A stretch of DNA of 64,000 nt, from assembly GCA_002336895.1 (NCBI GenBank), contig DDFC01000043.1, positions 231,422-295,421 on the forward strand, read 5' to 3'. The stretch comes from Verrucomicrobiaceae bacterium UBA1938 (lineage in GTDB: Bacteria > Verrucomicrobiota > Verrucomicrobiia > Verrucomicrobiales > Verrucomicrobiaceae). Positions 53,109-61,375 of this stretch are shown one piece after another (the first letter of the stretch is position 1; each line of letters opens with the position of its first letter). The translations under genes were made by a program, and so were the position numbers. The notes below the pieces were generated by a model. It had not been told where the DNA came from. It was given only the letters and a program-made list of their open reading frames with translations, and made no database searches.

Positions 53109-54002
53109 ATGAAATCAGTGATATTTGCGCTCATGGCGCTGTCTCTCAGCATGCCGCCGAGCAAGGCGCACGAAGATATTGATTATGACATCACCAGTGA
53201 ACATGAGGGGCTAAGGGAGGCGGCGAAACACGCCATCACTAAAGGAGACAAGGCACTGTTTGATAGCCTGCTGAAGGCTGGTCTGCTGATCAACAAACCT
53301 CTAGATGCAGAGAGCAAGGAACTGGCGCTCCATGAGGCGGTCATGAGAAAAAATCCGGACATGATTCGCTATTTGATGCAGCAGGGAGCCAACCCTCTGC
53401 TGCGTGACCGCTGGGACAACCGCCCGATTGATAATCTTGAGCACCATCGGGAGGATGACATCACGCCGATCCTAGAGGCGCTGACAAGGAAACCGACTGC
53501 CTATGACAAGAAGCTGCTGATGGAGGTTCCTGTGCCTGTATGGCGTGAGATCCTGGGAGCGCCAGAGCTTCCGCAAGATCCGCTGGCACCTCCTGATGGA
53601 GACAGGGAAGTTCCCCTTCTGATCCCTTTTGTTTCCATCAATGAAGAGGATCCTACTCCCGAAATGACTCCGGTGCTGAATGCGTATTATCCGGGATGGC
53701 GTCCCGGCAGCCGTGCGGAGGAGGCGAAGGGCAAAGATGACGTTGCTGGTTATCGCGACAAGCAATCGCATGAAGCAGGGATGCTGGTTCAGATTGCGTT
53801 CGCTGCAACCACGTCCAAGAACATTGCCGTGAATGATAAGGGGAAGCTTACCAGCTATGTGCGGAGCAGGGATCTCCCGGCATATAAGTTTAAAATGCGG
53901 CGTGCCACAGGCCCCTTTCTAGCGGGCGGAGGCTGGGGAGGGCATGTGGTGCTTCTGGCCGGATATTGGGTGAAGGCGGGGACTGAAGGATGGGATGAGT
54001 GA
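53109..54002 (+). CDS. Exported ankyrin-repeat-like protein
   Basis: The 297 residues begin with a signal peptide (MKSVIFALMALSLSMPPSKA then HEDID). About residues 30-130 form two or three ankyrin-type repeats: KGDKALFDSLLKAGLLIN, then LALHEAVMRKNPDMIRYLM with QQGANPLLRDRWDNRPID. The C-terminal half has no recognised domain and includes a Gly-rich stretch (FLAGGGWGGHVVLLAGYW). A periplasmic protein-interaction role is likely. It sits between the ABC-F tail copy and a REP-like hairpin, in an accessory stretch of lower GC. Confidence 0.65.
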   Translation: MKSVIFALMALSLSMPPSKAHEDIDYDITSEHEGLREAAKHAITKGDKALFDSLLKAGLLINKPLDAESKELALHEAVMRKNPDMIRYLMQQGANPLLRDRWDNRPIDNLEHHREDDITPILEALTRKPTAYDKKLLMEVPVPVWREILGAPELPQDPLAPPDGDREVPLLIPFVSINEEDPTPEMTPVLNAYYPGWRPGSRAEEAKGKDDVAGYRDKQSHEAGMLVQIAFAATTSKNIAVNDKGKLTSYVRSRDLPAYKFKMRRATGPFLAGGGWGGHVVLLAGYWVKAGTEGWDE

Positions 54003-54083
54003 TCCGCGAGCGTGGAAGCGGCCTGTGAGCTTCTCTCATACCTCCGGCATGCGGCCTTGAGCAGTCCATGCTGTGTTCGGAAT

Positions 54084-54143
54084 CCGGGGGTGGCGCTCGT
54101 TCCTCGCTTACCCCCGGCTAATTTCTCTGATCCCTCCGGGATC
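54084..54143. repeat. REP-like double hairpin, copy 2
   Basis: CCGGGGGT (54084-54091) pairs with ACCCCCGG (54110-54117) around GGCGCTCGTT. The hairpin GATCCCTCCGGGATC follows (54129-54143). Compared with copy 1, the third stem pair is G-C instead of A-T, so pairing is kept. Confidence 0.75.
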
Positions 54144-54164
54144 CTGAGCCGGAGAGGTGACGCA

Positions 54165-54806
54165 TCATTCGAGCACCTTGATCTTGAGATTGCGGTAGTA
54201 GACGGGGGCCTGGGCTTTGCCGTGGAGGCCTTGGAGGCCGATGGGGCCGGAGCGGGCAAAGTCTTTGAGGGCTTTCTTGAACTTGTTGGGGGTGCCGTCG
54301 GGGTTTTTGCCGGCTTCGGGCCAGTTGTCGAGGTTGGCATTGATGACTTCGACGCCGTTGAAGAGGACAGTGACGAGGGGGCCTTTGCAGGTGATGGTGT
54401 AGTGATTCCACTCGCCGACGGGCTTGGCAGCGCTCTGGCTGGGGGGCATGGCATCGTAGATGGCGGCGACCATGCCGTATTTGCTGCCGTCTGCGGAGTC
54501 GTGGACCTGGATCTCAAGGGCGGCGAGGGTGTCTTTGATATTGCCGGAGCGGAGGAAGACGCCGCTGTTGGATTCTTTTTCGACCTTGAATTCGAGGTCG
54601 AGGATGAAGTCGCCGTAGGAGTCTTTGGTCCAGAGGGTGTCGTGGTCTTTGGCGACGAGGATGCCGTCTTTGAGCTCCCATTTGCCGGGGGCGACGGTGT
54701 TGGAGAGATCGGGGGCGAAGAGGTCCTTCCAGCCGGTGGTGTCGGGGTGATCAGCAGCGAAAGTGACGGAGGCGGCGGCGAGGAGGGCGAAAAGGATGCG
54801 TTTCAT
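54165..54806 (-). CDS. DUF1080 (3-keto-disaccharide hydrolase-like) secreted protein, single domain
   Basis: The 213 residues begin with a signal peptide (MKRILFALLAAASVTFA) and consist of one DUF1080 sandwich. The familiar strands are GKWELKDGILVAKDHDTLW, YGDFILDLEFKV, SNSGVFLRSG, LEIQVHDS and PVGEWNHYTITCKG, ending with YYRNLKIKVLE. It is likely a periplasmic or extracellular enzyme or binding protein for keto-glycosides. Compared with the 396-residue homologue in this window it lacks the helical C-terminal extension. Apparently monocistronic. Confidence 0.88.
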   Translation of the reverse strand: MKRILFALLAAASVTFAADHPDTTGWKDLFAPDLSNTVAPGKWELKDGILVAKDHDTLWTKDSYGDFILDLEFKVEKESNSGVFLRSGNIKDTLAALEIQVHDSADGSKYGMVAAIYDAMPPSQSAAKPVGEWNHYTITCKGPLVTVLFNGVEVINANLDNWPEAGKNPDGTPNKFKKALKDFARSGPIGLQGLHGKAQAPVYYRNLKIKVLE

Positions 54807-55006
54807 GGGGTATGGGAGGGGAAGTAACGCGGGATGGCGGGGAAAGATTCCAGTTTTTGGCCCAAAATCGGGTGCTGGAGGTGGGTGCGGGCCCGCAAGT
54901 ATGTCCGGAGGACAGCCTATGAAGATGGGGGCTTGGATTTATAGGATTGCTTTTTTTTCCGGCTTGGCCAATTCTGAGTCGATTAGCCATAAAATCATCT
55001 GAATTC

Positions 55007-55285
55007 ATGAAATCAGTCCACTCCCTGGTCCTTCTCTCGGTCATCTCCGCTCTGTCCCTGACCTCCTGCGGTCAAAGCTGGACCTGGTCCAACCACGGCT
55101 ACAAGCGCGTGCCCCTGGGTGGTACGTACTACAACACCAAGTTTAACGGTGCGCCGAGCTTTGGTGGTCACGGTGGCGGCTACGGCAACGGCTACAGCGT
55201 GTGGCCGCAGCCGACTCTGAACTACGGCGAGTACTTCACCTACGATGATGAGCCGACCAATGTGGGCAACAGCTGGGAACACTAA
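55007..55285 (+). CDS. Small Gly/Tyr-rich lipoprotein (92 aa)
   Basis: The ATG at 55007 starts a lipoprotein signal (MKSVHSLVLLSVISALSLTSCG) with lipobox LTSC. The mature 72 residues are rich in Gly, Tyr, Asn and Trp (FGGHGGGYGNGYSVWPQPTL) and lack any catalytic motif. It is probably anchored in the outer membrane. A strong terminator follows, so it is monocistronic. I do not recognise a family. Confidence 0.75.
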   Translation: MKSVHSLVLLSVISALSLTSCGQSWTWSNHGYKRVPLGGTYYNTKFNGAPSFGGHGGGYGNGYSVWPQPTLNYGEYFTYDDEPTNVGNSWEH

Positions 55286-55328
55286 GCCCACGGCCTGAAC
55301 TCATCTGACAAATCCACTTTTTGAACCA

Positions 55329-55357
55329 GCCCCCTGCATTATGCAGGGGGCTTTTTT
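55329..55357 (+). terminator. Rho-independent terminator of the small lipoprotein gene
   Basis: An 11-bp perfect stem GCCCCCTGCAT/ATGCAGGGGGC with a 1-nt centre (so about 3-5 nt in the real loop) is followed by T6. Confidence 0.92.
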
Positions 55358-55449
55358 GTGGCGTGTCCTGTGAACGGAAGGGCAGCGCGTCACGTCGGTG
55401 AAGTCCGCCCCACCCGAGCTTTGTCCCAAATTTGACGGGAGCATGCTGT

Positions 55450-56034
55450 CTAACGCTCCGGTTCGTTGTCGTAAACGGAGCCTGGTGGAGGTGTGGAAAG
55501 GTAGCTGCCGCCAGCGGAGATGGCATCATTGCGGATGCTCTGGCCCTTGCCGATCTGTTCATTGGCGCTGCGCATGCTGCCCATGGAGGCACTGCCGCCC
55601 ATGCCGGCCACAGCGCCGTAGTTCATGTAAGAGGGGCGGTAGAAAGAGCCCATGCCGCCGGATCCCACTGACCCGCCCATCATGCCGCCGACCTGGCCTG
55701 CGGCGAGTACCACGGGCTGGTCAGGTGTCGGAACGCCGTCTGATTTGCGTTCAGATTCAGCCAGGAAATGCTTGTTCCAGGCGGCGTCGTTCACGGCTGC
55801 CGCGACTTTGGCATCGAGGCGATGCTTGTCTTCGTCATACTGGGTTTTGCTGATGGTTCCGCTGGCGCGTCTCTTTTCCAAGTCGTTATACAAGCCCTGA
55901 TACTTGGCGCGCACCACCTGCTCATACGCGTTGAGCTCCGCCAGTGAGGGGACACTGTCCATGGTTCTGCTGGCGCAGGAGGCCAGCATGCTGGAAAGGA
56001 GTGCAGCCAGCAGCAGGTGCGAAACGTTTTTCAT
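55450..56034 (-). CDS. Hypothetical lipoprotein with SHOCT-like helical region
   Basis: The 194 residues have a lipoprotein signal (MKNVSHLLLAALLSSMLASC, lipobox LASC). A helical part follows, YNDLEKRRASGTISKTQYDE, resembling the short SHOCT-type hairpin, and the C-terminal half is rich in Gly, Met and Ser (VGGMMGGSVGSGGMG). It converges with the small lipoprotein gene and is divergent from the DUF2452 gene 73 bp away. Function unknown. Confidence 0.7.
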   Translation of the reverse strand: MKNVSHLLLAALLSSMLASCASRTMDSVPSLAELNAYEQVVRAKYQGLYNDLEKRRASGTISKTQYDEDKHRLDAKVAAAVNDAAWNKHFLAESERKSDGVPTPDQPVVLAAGQVGGMMGGSVGSGGMGSFYRPSYMNYGAVAGMGGSASMGSMRSANEQIGKGQSIRNDAISAGGSYLSTPPPGSVYDNEPER

Positions 56035-56107
56035 GGCTCATACTACGCCTTGGCCGGGGCTTTTCAAATCAAAGCACCATTGCATCCCGGGCGCAAAAAG
56101 GCACCTT

Positions 56108-56563
56108 ATGACAGAAAACGCCCCTGTTTTGGACCCCATCGACGAAGCTCTGCAAACCACCGGACCGCGTGGCAACTACCTGCCATACCCGGTTTCCCGT
56201 CTGGCCGCCAAGATCATCCCGCAGGATCTCACCAGCTTCAAAAGCCGGGGCGTCTCCCGCGTGGAGCGTGAACTGCAGCAGGAGATGCTGGAGATCCAGG
56301 AGCGGTACATGGAGGTGATCGACGCCTTCAACTGGAACAAGCTCATCTACGAAAGCCACTTTGGTTTTGAGCCCGTCTGCGGCGAGGTGTATCACCTGTA
56401 TGAAGTTGAGGGCAGGCGGCAGCTTAGCATGATCTCGCCGGACCAGTGGTACCAGCGCTGGATCGGGAGTTTCAGGCTGAATGCAGACGGCCGCTGGCAG
56501 ATTGAGAAATCCGCGCCAGATTTCAGCATACGTGACTGGGTGCGGACCTCGGTCGCTTCTTGA
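56108..56563 (+). CDS. DUF2452 family protein
   Basis: ATG 56108 gives 151 residues. The sequence fits the DUF2452 pattern as I recall it: GNYLPYPVSRLAAKIIPQDL, a helix with VERELQQEMLEIQERYM, the NWNKLIYES motif, and a C-terminal part with SMISPDQW and WIGSFRLNADGRW. The family is soluble, found in bacteria and some eukaryotes, and uncharacterised. Its stop overlaps the avtA start by one base (TGATG), so the two are co-translated, which may be a clue to function. Confidence 0.78.
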   Translation: MTENAPVLDPIDEALQTTGPRGNYLPYPVSRLAAKIIPQDLTSFKSRGVSRVERELQQEMLEIQERYMEVIDAFNWNKLIYESHFGFEPVCGEVYHLYEVEGRRQLSMISPDQWYQRWIGSFRLNADGRWQIEKSAPDFSIRDWVRTSVAS

Positions 56564-57846
56564 TGCAACCAACCTTTTCAGACATCGGCCAGCTTCTGGC
56601 CGGCCCCAGCGGCATCCAGGAACTCATGGATGACTGCGGAGCCGCGCTCACCACGCATCCTGACATGCGCATGCTCGGCGGAGGCCAGCCGGCTGCCATC
56701 CCAGCCGTGCAGCAGCTCTGGCGCGAGCGCATGCAGGCCATGCTGGAGGACGGCAGCATCGACCGCACGCTGCTGAACTACGATCCGCCGGGCGGCAACC
56801 CGCTCTTCCGCGAAGCCTTTGCCTCGTTTCTGAAACGCGAATGCGGCTGGGAAGTGACGCGTGAAAACATCGTGGTCATGCCCAGCTCCCAGAGTGCGTG
56901 CTTTCTGCTCTTCAATCTTCTGGCCGGGCAGACGGGAAGCTCAAAGCGGCGCATTCTTTTCCCCCTGCTGCCGGAGTACATCGGCTATGCCAATCAGGCT
57001 CTCACCGCAGGCCAGTTTACCGCCTGTCTGCCGCGCATTGCCGAAACTGCGCCGCATGAGATCAAATACCACGTGGATTTCGACCGGCTGCGCATCACGC
57101 CGGACATCGCCGCCATGTGCGTCTCCTGTCCGACCAACCCGACTGGGAACGTGCTCACGCAAAATGAATTTGAGAGCCTGCATGCGCTGGCGGACGCGCA
57201 TGGCATCCCGCTCATCATCGACAACGCCTACGGACATCCGTTTCCAGGCGTCATCCACAATGGCTTCCAGCCGAAGTGGCAGCCGGGCATGATCTTCAGC
57301 ATCAGCATGAGCAAGGTGGGCCTGCCCGGCGTGCGCACGGCCATGATCGTGGCCGATCCTGCCATCGTGAAAGCGCTTTCCAACATGAATGCCATCGTCT
57401 CGCTGGCGAACGGCAACCTTGGCCAGGCGCTCCTCATGCCGCTGCTAAAAGATGACCGGCTCATCAAGCTGGGCCCTGAGGTGATCCGGCCCTTCTATCG
57501 GGAGCGTTCAGACTTTGCCAAAGGCGTGCTCACATCCGCACTGGGCGAGCGCGTTCCCTGGGCGCTGCATGCGCAGGAGGGAGCCTTCTTCCTCTGGCTG
57601 TGGGTCAATGGCCTGCCCATTCCAGCGGCGGAGCTCTATCGCAGGCTGAAGGAGCGCAAGGTGCTCGTCATTCCGGGGCATTACTTCTCCTACGGCCTGG
57701 AGAAAGAGTGGCGCCATCCGCATGAGTGCCTGCGCCTCACCTATTCGCAGCCGCAGCACATCGTGCAGGAGGGGCTGGAGATCATCGCCGATGAAATCAT
57801 CCGCTGCTTCGGAGCGCCGACCTCCGAGTCCGCTGCGCTCCGCTAA
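56563..57846 (+). CDS. avtA: Valine-pyruvate aminotransferase AvtA
   Basis: AvtA is a PLP enzyme that exchanges amino groups between valine and pyruvate/alanine. The 427 residues align well with E. coli AvtA by memory: MLGGGQPAAIP, PLLPEYIGYA, YHVDFDRLRI, SCPTNPTGNVLT, IIDNAYGHPFPG and the PLP Lys in SISMSKVGLPGVR (K251), followed by the C-terminal LVIPGHYF and CLRLTY. The start overlaps the DUF2452 stop; an alternative TTG one codon upstream is unlikely. It is followed by a MidA-type methyltransferase gene after 22 bp. Confidence 0.92.
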   Translation: MQPTFSDIGQLLAGPSGIQELMDDCGAALTTHPDMRMLGGGQPAAIPAVQQLWRERMQAMLEDGSIDRTLLNYDPPGGNPLFREAFASFLKRECGWEVTRENIVVMPSSQSACFLLFNLLAGQTGSSKRRILFPLLPEYIGYANQALTAGQFTACLPRIAETAPHEIKYHVDFDRLRITPDIAAMCVSCPTNPTGNVLTQNEFESLHALADAHGIPLIIDNAYGHPFPGVIHNGFQPKWQPGMIFSISMSKVGLPGVRTAMIVADPAIVKALSNMNAIVSLANGNLGQALLMPLLKDDRLIKLGPEVIRPFYRERSDFAKGVLTSALGERVPWALHAQEGAFFLWLWVNGLPIPAAELYRRLKERKVLVIPGHYFSYGLEKEWRHPHECLRLTYSQPQHIVQEGLEIIADEIIRCFGAPTSESAALR

Positions 57847-57868
57847 CTCAACTCGCACCGCAGATCGC

Positions 57869-58819
57869 ATGGCCGAACCTTTCTCCGCTTTCATGGCGCG
57901 CGCCTTGTTCGATCCTCAACGCGGCTACTACACACGCCACATCAAGACCGTCGGCGCGCGCGGAGATTTCTCCACCTCGGCCACGCTTTCGCCTAGCTTA
58001 GGGAATGCGGTGGCGGCTTGGTTGAAGTCAGAGTCACGTCAGCAGCCGCAGGTGCGGCATGTCATTGAAGTCGGTGCGGGCGATGGCTCGCTGATGCACA
58101 CCGTGCGCAGGGCCATGGGCTGGTGGACACGCCGCCGCTTCACCTTTCACATCGTGGAGACATCTCCTGTGCTGAGGCAGGAGCAGGCGAAGAAACTCGG
58201 CAGCAGTGTCGCCTGGCATAGCACGCTGGAGTCTGCCCTCGCAGCCGTGCAGGGCCAGGCGCACATCTACCACAATGAGCTGCTGGACGCCTTTCCCGCC
58301 ACGCTGGTGCAGTGGAGTGCGGCCGAGCAGCGTTGGCTGGAGGTTTGGGTGCCGGAGGGCCTTCATCCGCATCATCTGGATGCTTCGCATTTCAGCGCGC
58401 TGCGCCACACCACCTTTGCAGACGGCCAGCGCTGCGAACTGCATGCCAGCGTGCGTGACTGGCTGCAGCAGTGGACGCCGCACTGGAAAGGAGGAGCCAT
58501 GCTGACGATTGATTACGGCGACTCTTTTCCGCAGCTCTACCATCGTCGCCCGCAGGGCACGCTGCGCGCCTATCTGCTACATCAGCGGCTTATCGGGACA
58601 GACATTTATGCCAATCCAGGCCGGCAGGACATCACTGCGGACATCAATTTTACCGATTACACCGAGTGGCTGCAGGCGCTGGGCCTGTTTAAAGTCTCGC
58701 AGCAGACTCTGGCCCAGTTCCTGCATTCACAATCAGCGCCGACCTGGCTCACCAACCCAGACGGTGCCGGAACTGCCTTCAAATGCTTCGTGCATCGCAG
58801 GCAGGATGGCGCATCGTAA
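57869..58819 (+). CDS. MidA/NDUFAF7-family SAM-dependent methyltransferase
   Basis: ATG 57869 gives 316 residues. Motifs of the family are FDPQRGYYTR, GDFSTSATLSPSLG, the SAM loop VIEVGAGDGSLM, HNELLDAFPATLVQW, MLTIDYGD and GTLRAYLLHQ. The mitochondrial homologue NDUFAF7 methylates an Arg of complex I subunit NDUFS2, the NuoD counterpart. Bacterial members are widespread but their target is unproven. nuoD is present in the same window. It is the third gene of the DUF2452-avtA-midA run. Confidence 0.87.
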   Translation: MAEPFSAFMARALFDPQRGYYTRHIKTVGARGDFSTSATLSPSLGNAVAAWLKSESRQQPQVRHVIEVGAGDGSLMHTVRRAMGWWTRRRFTFHIVETSPVLRQEQAKKLGSSVAWHSTLESALAAVQGQAHIYHNELLDAFPATLVQWSAAEQRWLEVWVPEGLHPHHLDASHFSALRHTTFADGQRCELHASVRDWLQQWTPHWKGGAMLTIDYGDSFPQLYHRRPQGTLRAYLLHQRLIGTDIYANPGRQDITADINFTDYTEWLQALGLFKVSQQTLAQFLHSQSAPTWLTNPDGAGTAFKCFVHRRQDGAS

Positions 58820-58828
58820 ATCTCTTGT

Positions 58829-60247
58829 ATGAACTCCGCCAACGACCGCCCCGGCACGCTTGAAAAAGCACTAAAGATCAATCTCGCCCATACCATCTAT
58901 GGAACATTTGCCGAAATCGGCGCCGGTCAGGAGATCGCCAACTGGTTCTTCCGCGCGGGGGGCGCCTCGGGCACGGTGGCCAAGACCATGTCGGCCTACG
59001 ACATGACGATCAGCGATGAGATCTACGGCAAATGCTCGCGCTACGTTTCGCGCCAGCGCATGTGCGCCATGCTGGAGCATGAGTACCCCATGCTCGTCCA
59101 GCGCCTGAACGCCAAGCGTGGCACCACCACGACTTTCTTCACCCTGGCAGACACCATCCGCGCCCGTTCCTACCGCGATACCAAGGAGGAATGCCACGGC
59201 TGGCTGGGCCTGCGCTTCCAGACCGAACCCGGAGGTCCCAGCAATGAGATCCAGCTGCATGTGCGCCTGCTCGATGACTCGAATGCGCGCCAGTCAGACG
59301 CCGTGGGAAAGCTCGGCGTGAATCTGCTTTACGCAGCCTTCTACCTTCGGAATGACCTTTCCTCATTCCTCCAAAGCCTGCTGGATGATCTCAACCGCAA
59401 GCGCGTCGAGATCGACATGATCGACTTCACCGGGCCTGTTTTCGCCGCGTCTGAGTTTCAGGACCGTCTCGTGGCGCTGAAGCTGGTGCGCCTGGGGCTG
59501 GCGGATGCTGCGCTCTTTGGTGCGGATGGCGAGATCTGGCAGGCCTCGGATGTGCTTTACAAAAAGCCGGTGTTTCTCAAGCGCGGCAGCTTTGACCCCA
59601 TCACCAAACTGAATCTCGACATGATCGAGCGCGGGCAGGCCGCGTTTCAGGCGGACTTTGGCGAGGCCGCAAAGAACAACGTCGAGATCCTGGAGATCAC
59701 CATGCACAACCTCCTGGCCAGTGGTGCCGAAGTGCCGGACACTGAGTTCCTCTCCCGTGCGGACGTGCTGCAGGCGCTGGGAAAAAACGTGCTCATTTCC
59801 AAGTATCCCGAGTTCCACCGCGTCAGCAGCTACCTGGCGCGCCATACGCAGTGCCCCATCGGCATTGTGCTGGGGCTGCCGCTGTTTCAGGAGCTGTTTA
59901 ATGAGCGCTGGTGCACGGATCTTGAGGGCGGCCTGCTGGAAGCCTTTGGCCGCCTCTTCAAAAACCAGGTGCGTGTTTACGTCTATCCCATGGGCAACCC
60001 CATGAACGGGCAGATCGTGGGTGTGAATGACGCCCGTGTGACACCGGAGCAGAAGCACCTGCTGCACTACCTCATCGACACCCAGAGCGTGCGTGCGCTG
60101 GAGGAGCCCAATCAGGACTTCCTCTTCCACACCAGCGCCGAAGTGCGCAACATGATCCTGGCCCGTGACAGCCAGTGGCAGTCGCTGGTGCCTGACATCG
60201 TGCTCAAGCAGGGGCCATGGCGCGAGATCGGTCAGCCGGTGATGTGA
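58829..60247 (+). CDS. Conserved protein of unknown function (472 aa)
   Basis: The start is 9 bp after the methyltransferase stop, so it probably belongs to that operon. The protein is soluble, without signal peptide or TM helix. It looks highly conserved in style: NLAHTIYGTFAEIGAGQE, AKTMSAYDMTISDEIYG, CSRYVSRQRM, a TTTTFFTLADT strand and a C-terminal part rich in Leu and Glu. I recall similar proteins in diverse bacteria without an agreed function, and I will not assign one. Two internal Rossmann-like segments (VGVNDARVTPEQK and earlier IGIVLGLPLFQELF) are suggestive only. Confidence 0.75.
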   Translation: MNSANDRPGTLEKALKINLAHTIYGTFAEIGAGQEIANWFFRAGGASGTVAKTMSAYDMTISDEIYGKCSRYVSRQRMCAMLEHEYPMLVQRLNAKRGTTTTFFTLADTIRARSYRDTKEECHGWLGLRFQTEPGGPSNEIQLHVRLLDDSNARQSDAVGKLGVNLLYAAFYLRNDLSSFLQSLLDDLNRKRVEIDMIDFTGPVFAASEFQDRLVALKLVRLGLADAALFGADGEIWQASDVLYKKPVFLKRGSFDPITKLNLDMIERGQAAFQADFGEAAKNNVEILEITMHNLLASGAEVPDTEFLSRADVLQALGKNVLISKYPEFHRVSSYLARHTQCPIGIVLGLPLFQELFNERWCTDLEGGLLEAFGRLFKNQVRVYVYPMGNPMNGQIVGVNDARVTPEQKHLLHYLIDTQSVRALEEPNQDFLFHTSAEVRNMILARDSQWQSLVPDIVLKQGPWREIGQPVM

Positions 60248-60322
60248 TTTATGCGTGCTTGATACGCAATCGGCCGGGCTTCGTTCTTGACGTCACGCGC
60301 GGTACGCTCTCATGCTGGCTGA

Positions 60323-61366
60323 ATGGAAGAAACGAAGGCGGACGATCTCGATCTCATCACCCTCACGCAGCTGCGGCAGGTTGTGAATCAGGCACCGCAG
60401 CCCTACCGGCTGCATCTGCAGGTGGAGCTGCGCATTGAGAAAACCACCAGCTCCGGCAGCCCTTTCTTTGAGGTGAAGCTGGTGGACGCCGCCGACTCTC
60501 TGGTGTGGCGCGTGTTTGACAACAACCCGTTGTTTCAAGACGTCTCCCGGCTGGCGCGCAATGCCTTCATCCAGCTCGCGGGCCAGTGGGTGGAGGGCAA
60601 ATACGGCATCGAGCCTCGTCAGGTGCAGATGCGCGCGCTCAGCGAGGATGAAACGGTGACGCTGCTCCTGGGAGATCCTGAGCTGGCCGCGCGCCAGCAG
60701 GCTGACTACGCCGAGATCGTGGGTTTCGTCGAATCCATCCGCGATCCCCGTCTGTTGCGGCTGTGCAGTGTTTTCATGGAGCGGCATGGAGAGCGTTTCC
60801 GTCGCACTGGAGCGGCGCGCAAAAATCACCACGCCCGCCGTGGCGGCCTGGTGGAGCATGTGGCGCAGATGATGCGCAGCGCCGCGGCCATCGCAGCGGT
60901 GTATCCGCATCTGAACCGCGACCTGCTGATTGCAGGCGTGTTGTTTCACGACTGCGGCAAGCTCTGGGAAAATGTGTATGCGGAGAGCGGCTTCACGATG
61001 CCCTACAACATCACCGCCGAGATGCTGGGTCATATTCCGCTGGGACTGGAGCTGGTGAACCGGATGTGGCGTGATCTGCTTGAAGAGCCTGCGGCCGCCG
61101 AGTGGTCTGCCCAGGAGCCCGCCTCGGAACTGGTGCGCCTGCACCTGCTGCATCTCATCGCGGCGCATCATGGCACGCTGGAGTTTGGCTCTCCGGTGCT
61201 GCCAAAGACGCCGGAGGCCATCGTGCTGCATCACGTGGACAACATTGATGCCAAGCTGGAAATGTTCCGCCGTGGCTATGCAGGCAGCAAGGAGCTGGCC
61301 CCTGGCATCTTTGAGAAGTTCTCACCCTGGCCGGTGAACATCGTGGCACCGCTGCCTGCGGTGTGA
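60323..61366 (+). CDS. YhaM-like 3'-5' exoribonuclease (OB fold plus HD domain)
   Basis: The 347 residues have an N-terminal OB-type beta domain (about 25-105) and an HD domain from about 165. Metal-ligand motifs are HARRGGLVEHVAQM (H179), LFHDCGK (H209, D210) and HLIAAHHGTLEFGSP (two His near 280). The combination OB plus HD, with GLVEH, is the pattern of YhaM, which removes nucleotides from RNA and DNA 3' ends in Firmicutes. Activity is probable; the physiological substrate is unknown. It stands 75 bp after the preceding gene. Confidence 0.82.
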   Translation: MEETKADDLDLITLTQLRQVVNQAPQPYRLHLQVELRIEKTTSSGSPFFEVKLVDAADSLVWRVFDNNPLFQDVSRLARNAFIQLAGQWVEGKYGIEPRQVQMRALSEDETVTLLLGDPELAARQQADYAEIVGFVESIRDPRLLRLCSVFMERHGERFRRTGAARKNHHARRGGLVEHVAQMMRSAAAIAAVYPHLNRDLLIAGVLFHDCGKLWENVYAESGFTMPYNITAEMLGHIPLGLELVNRMWRDLLEEPAAAEWSAQEPASELVRLHLLHLIAAHHGTLEFGSPVLPKTPEAIVLHHVDNIDAKLEMFRRGYAGSKELAPGIFEKFSPWPVNIVAPLPAV

Positions 61367-61375
61367 TGGCGTTTT

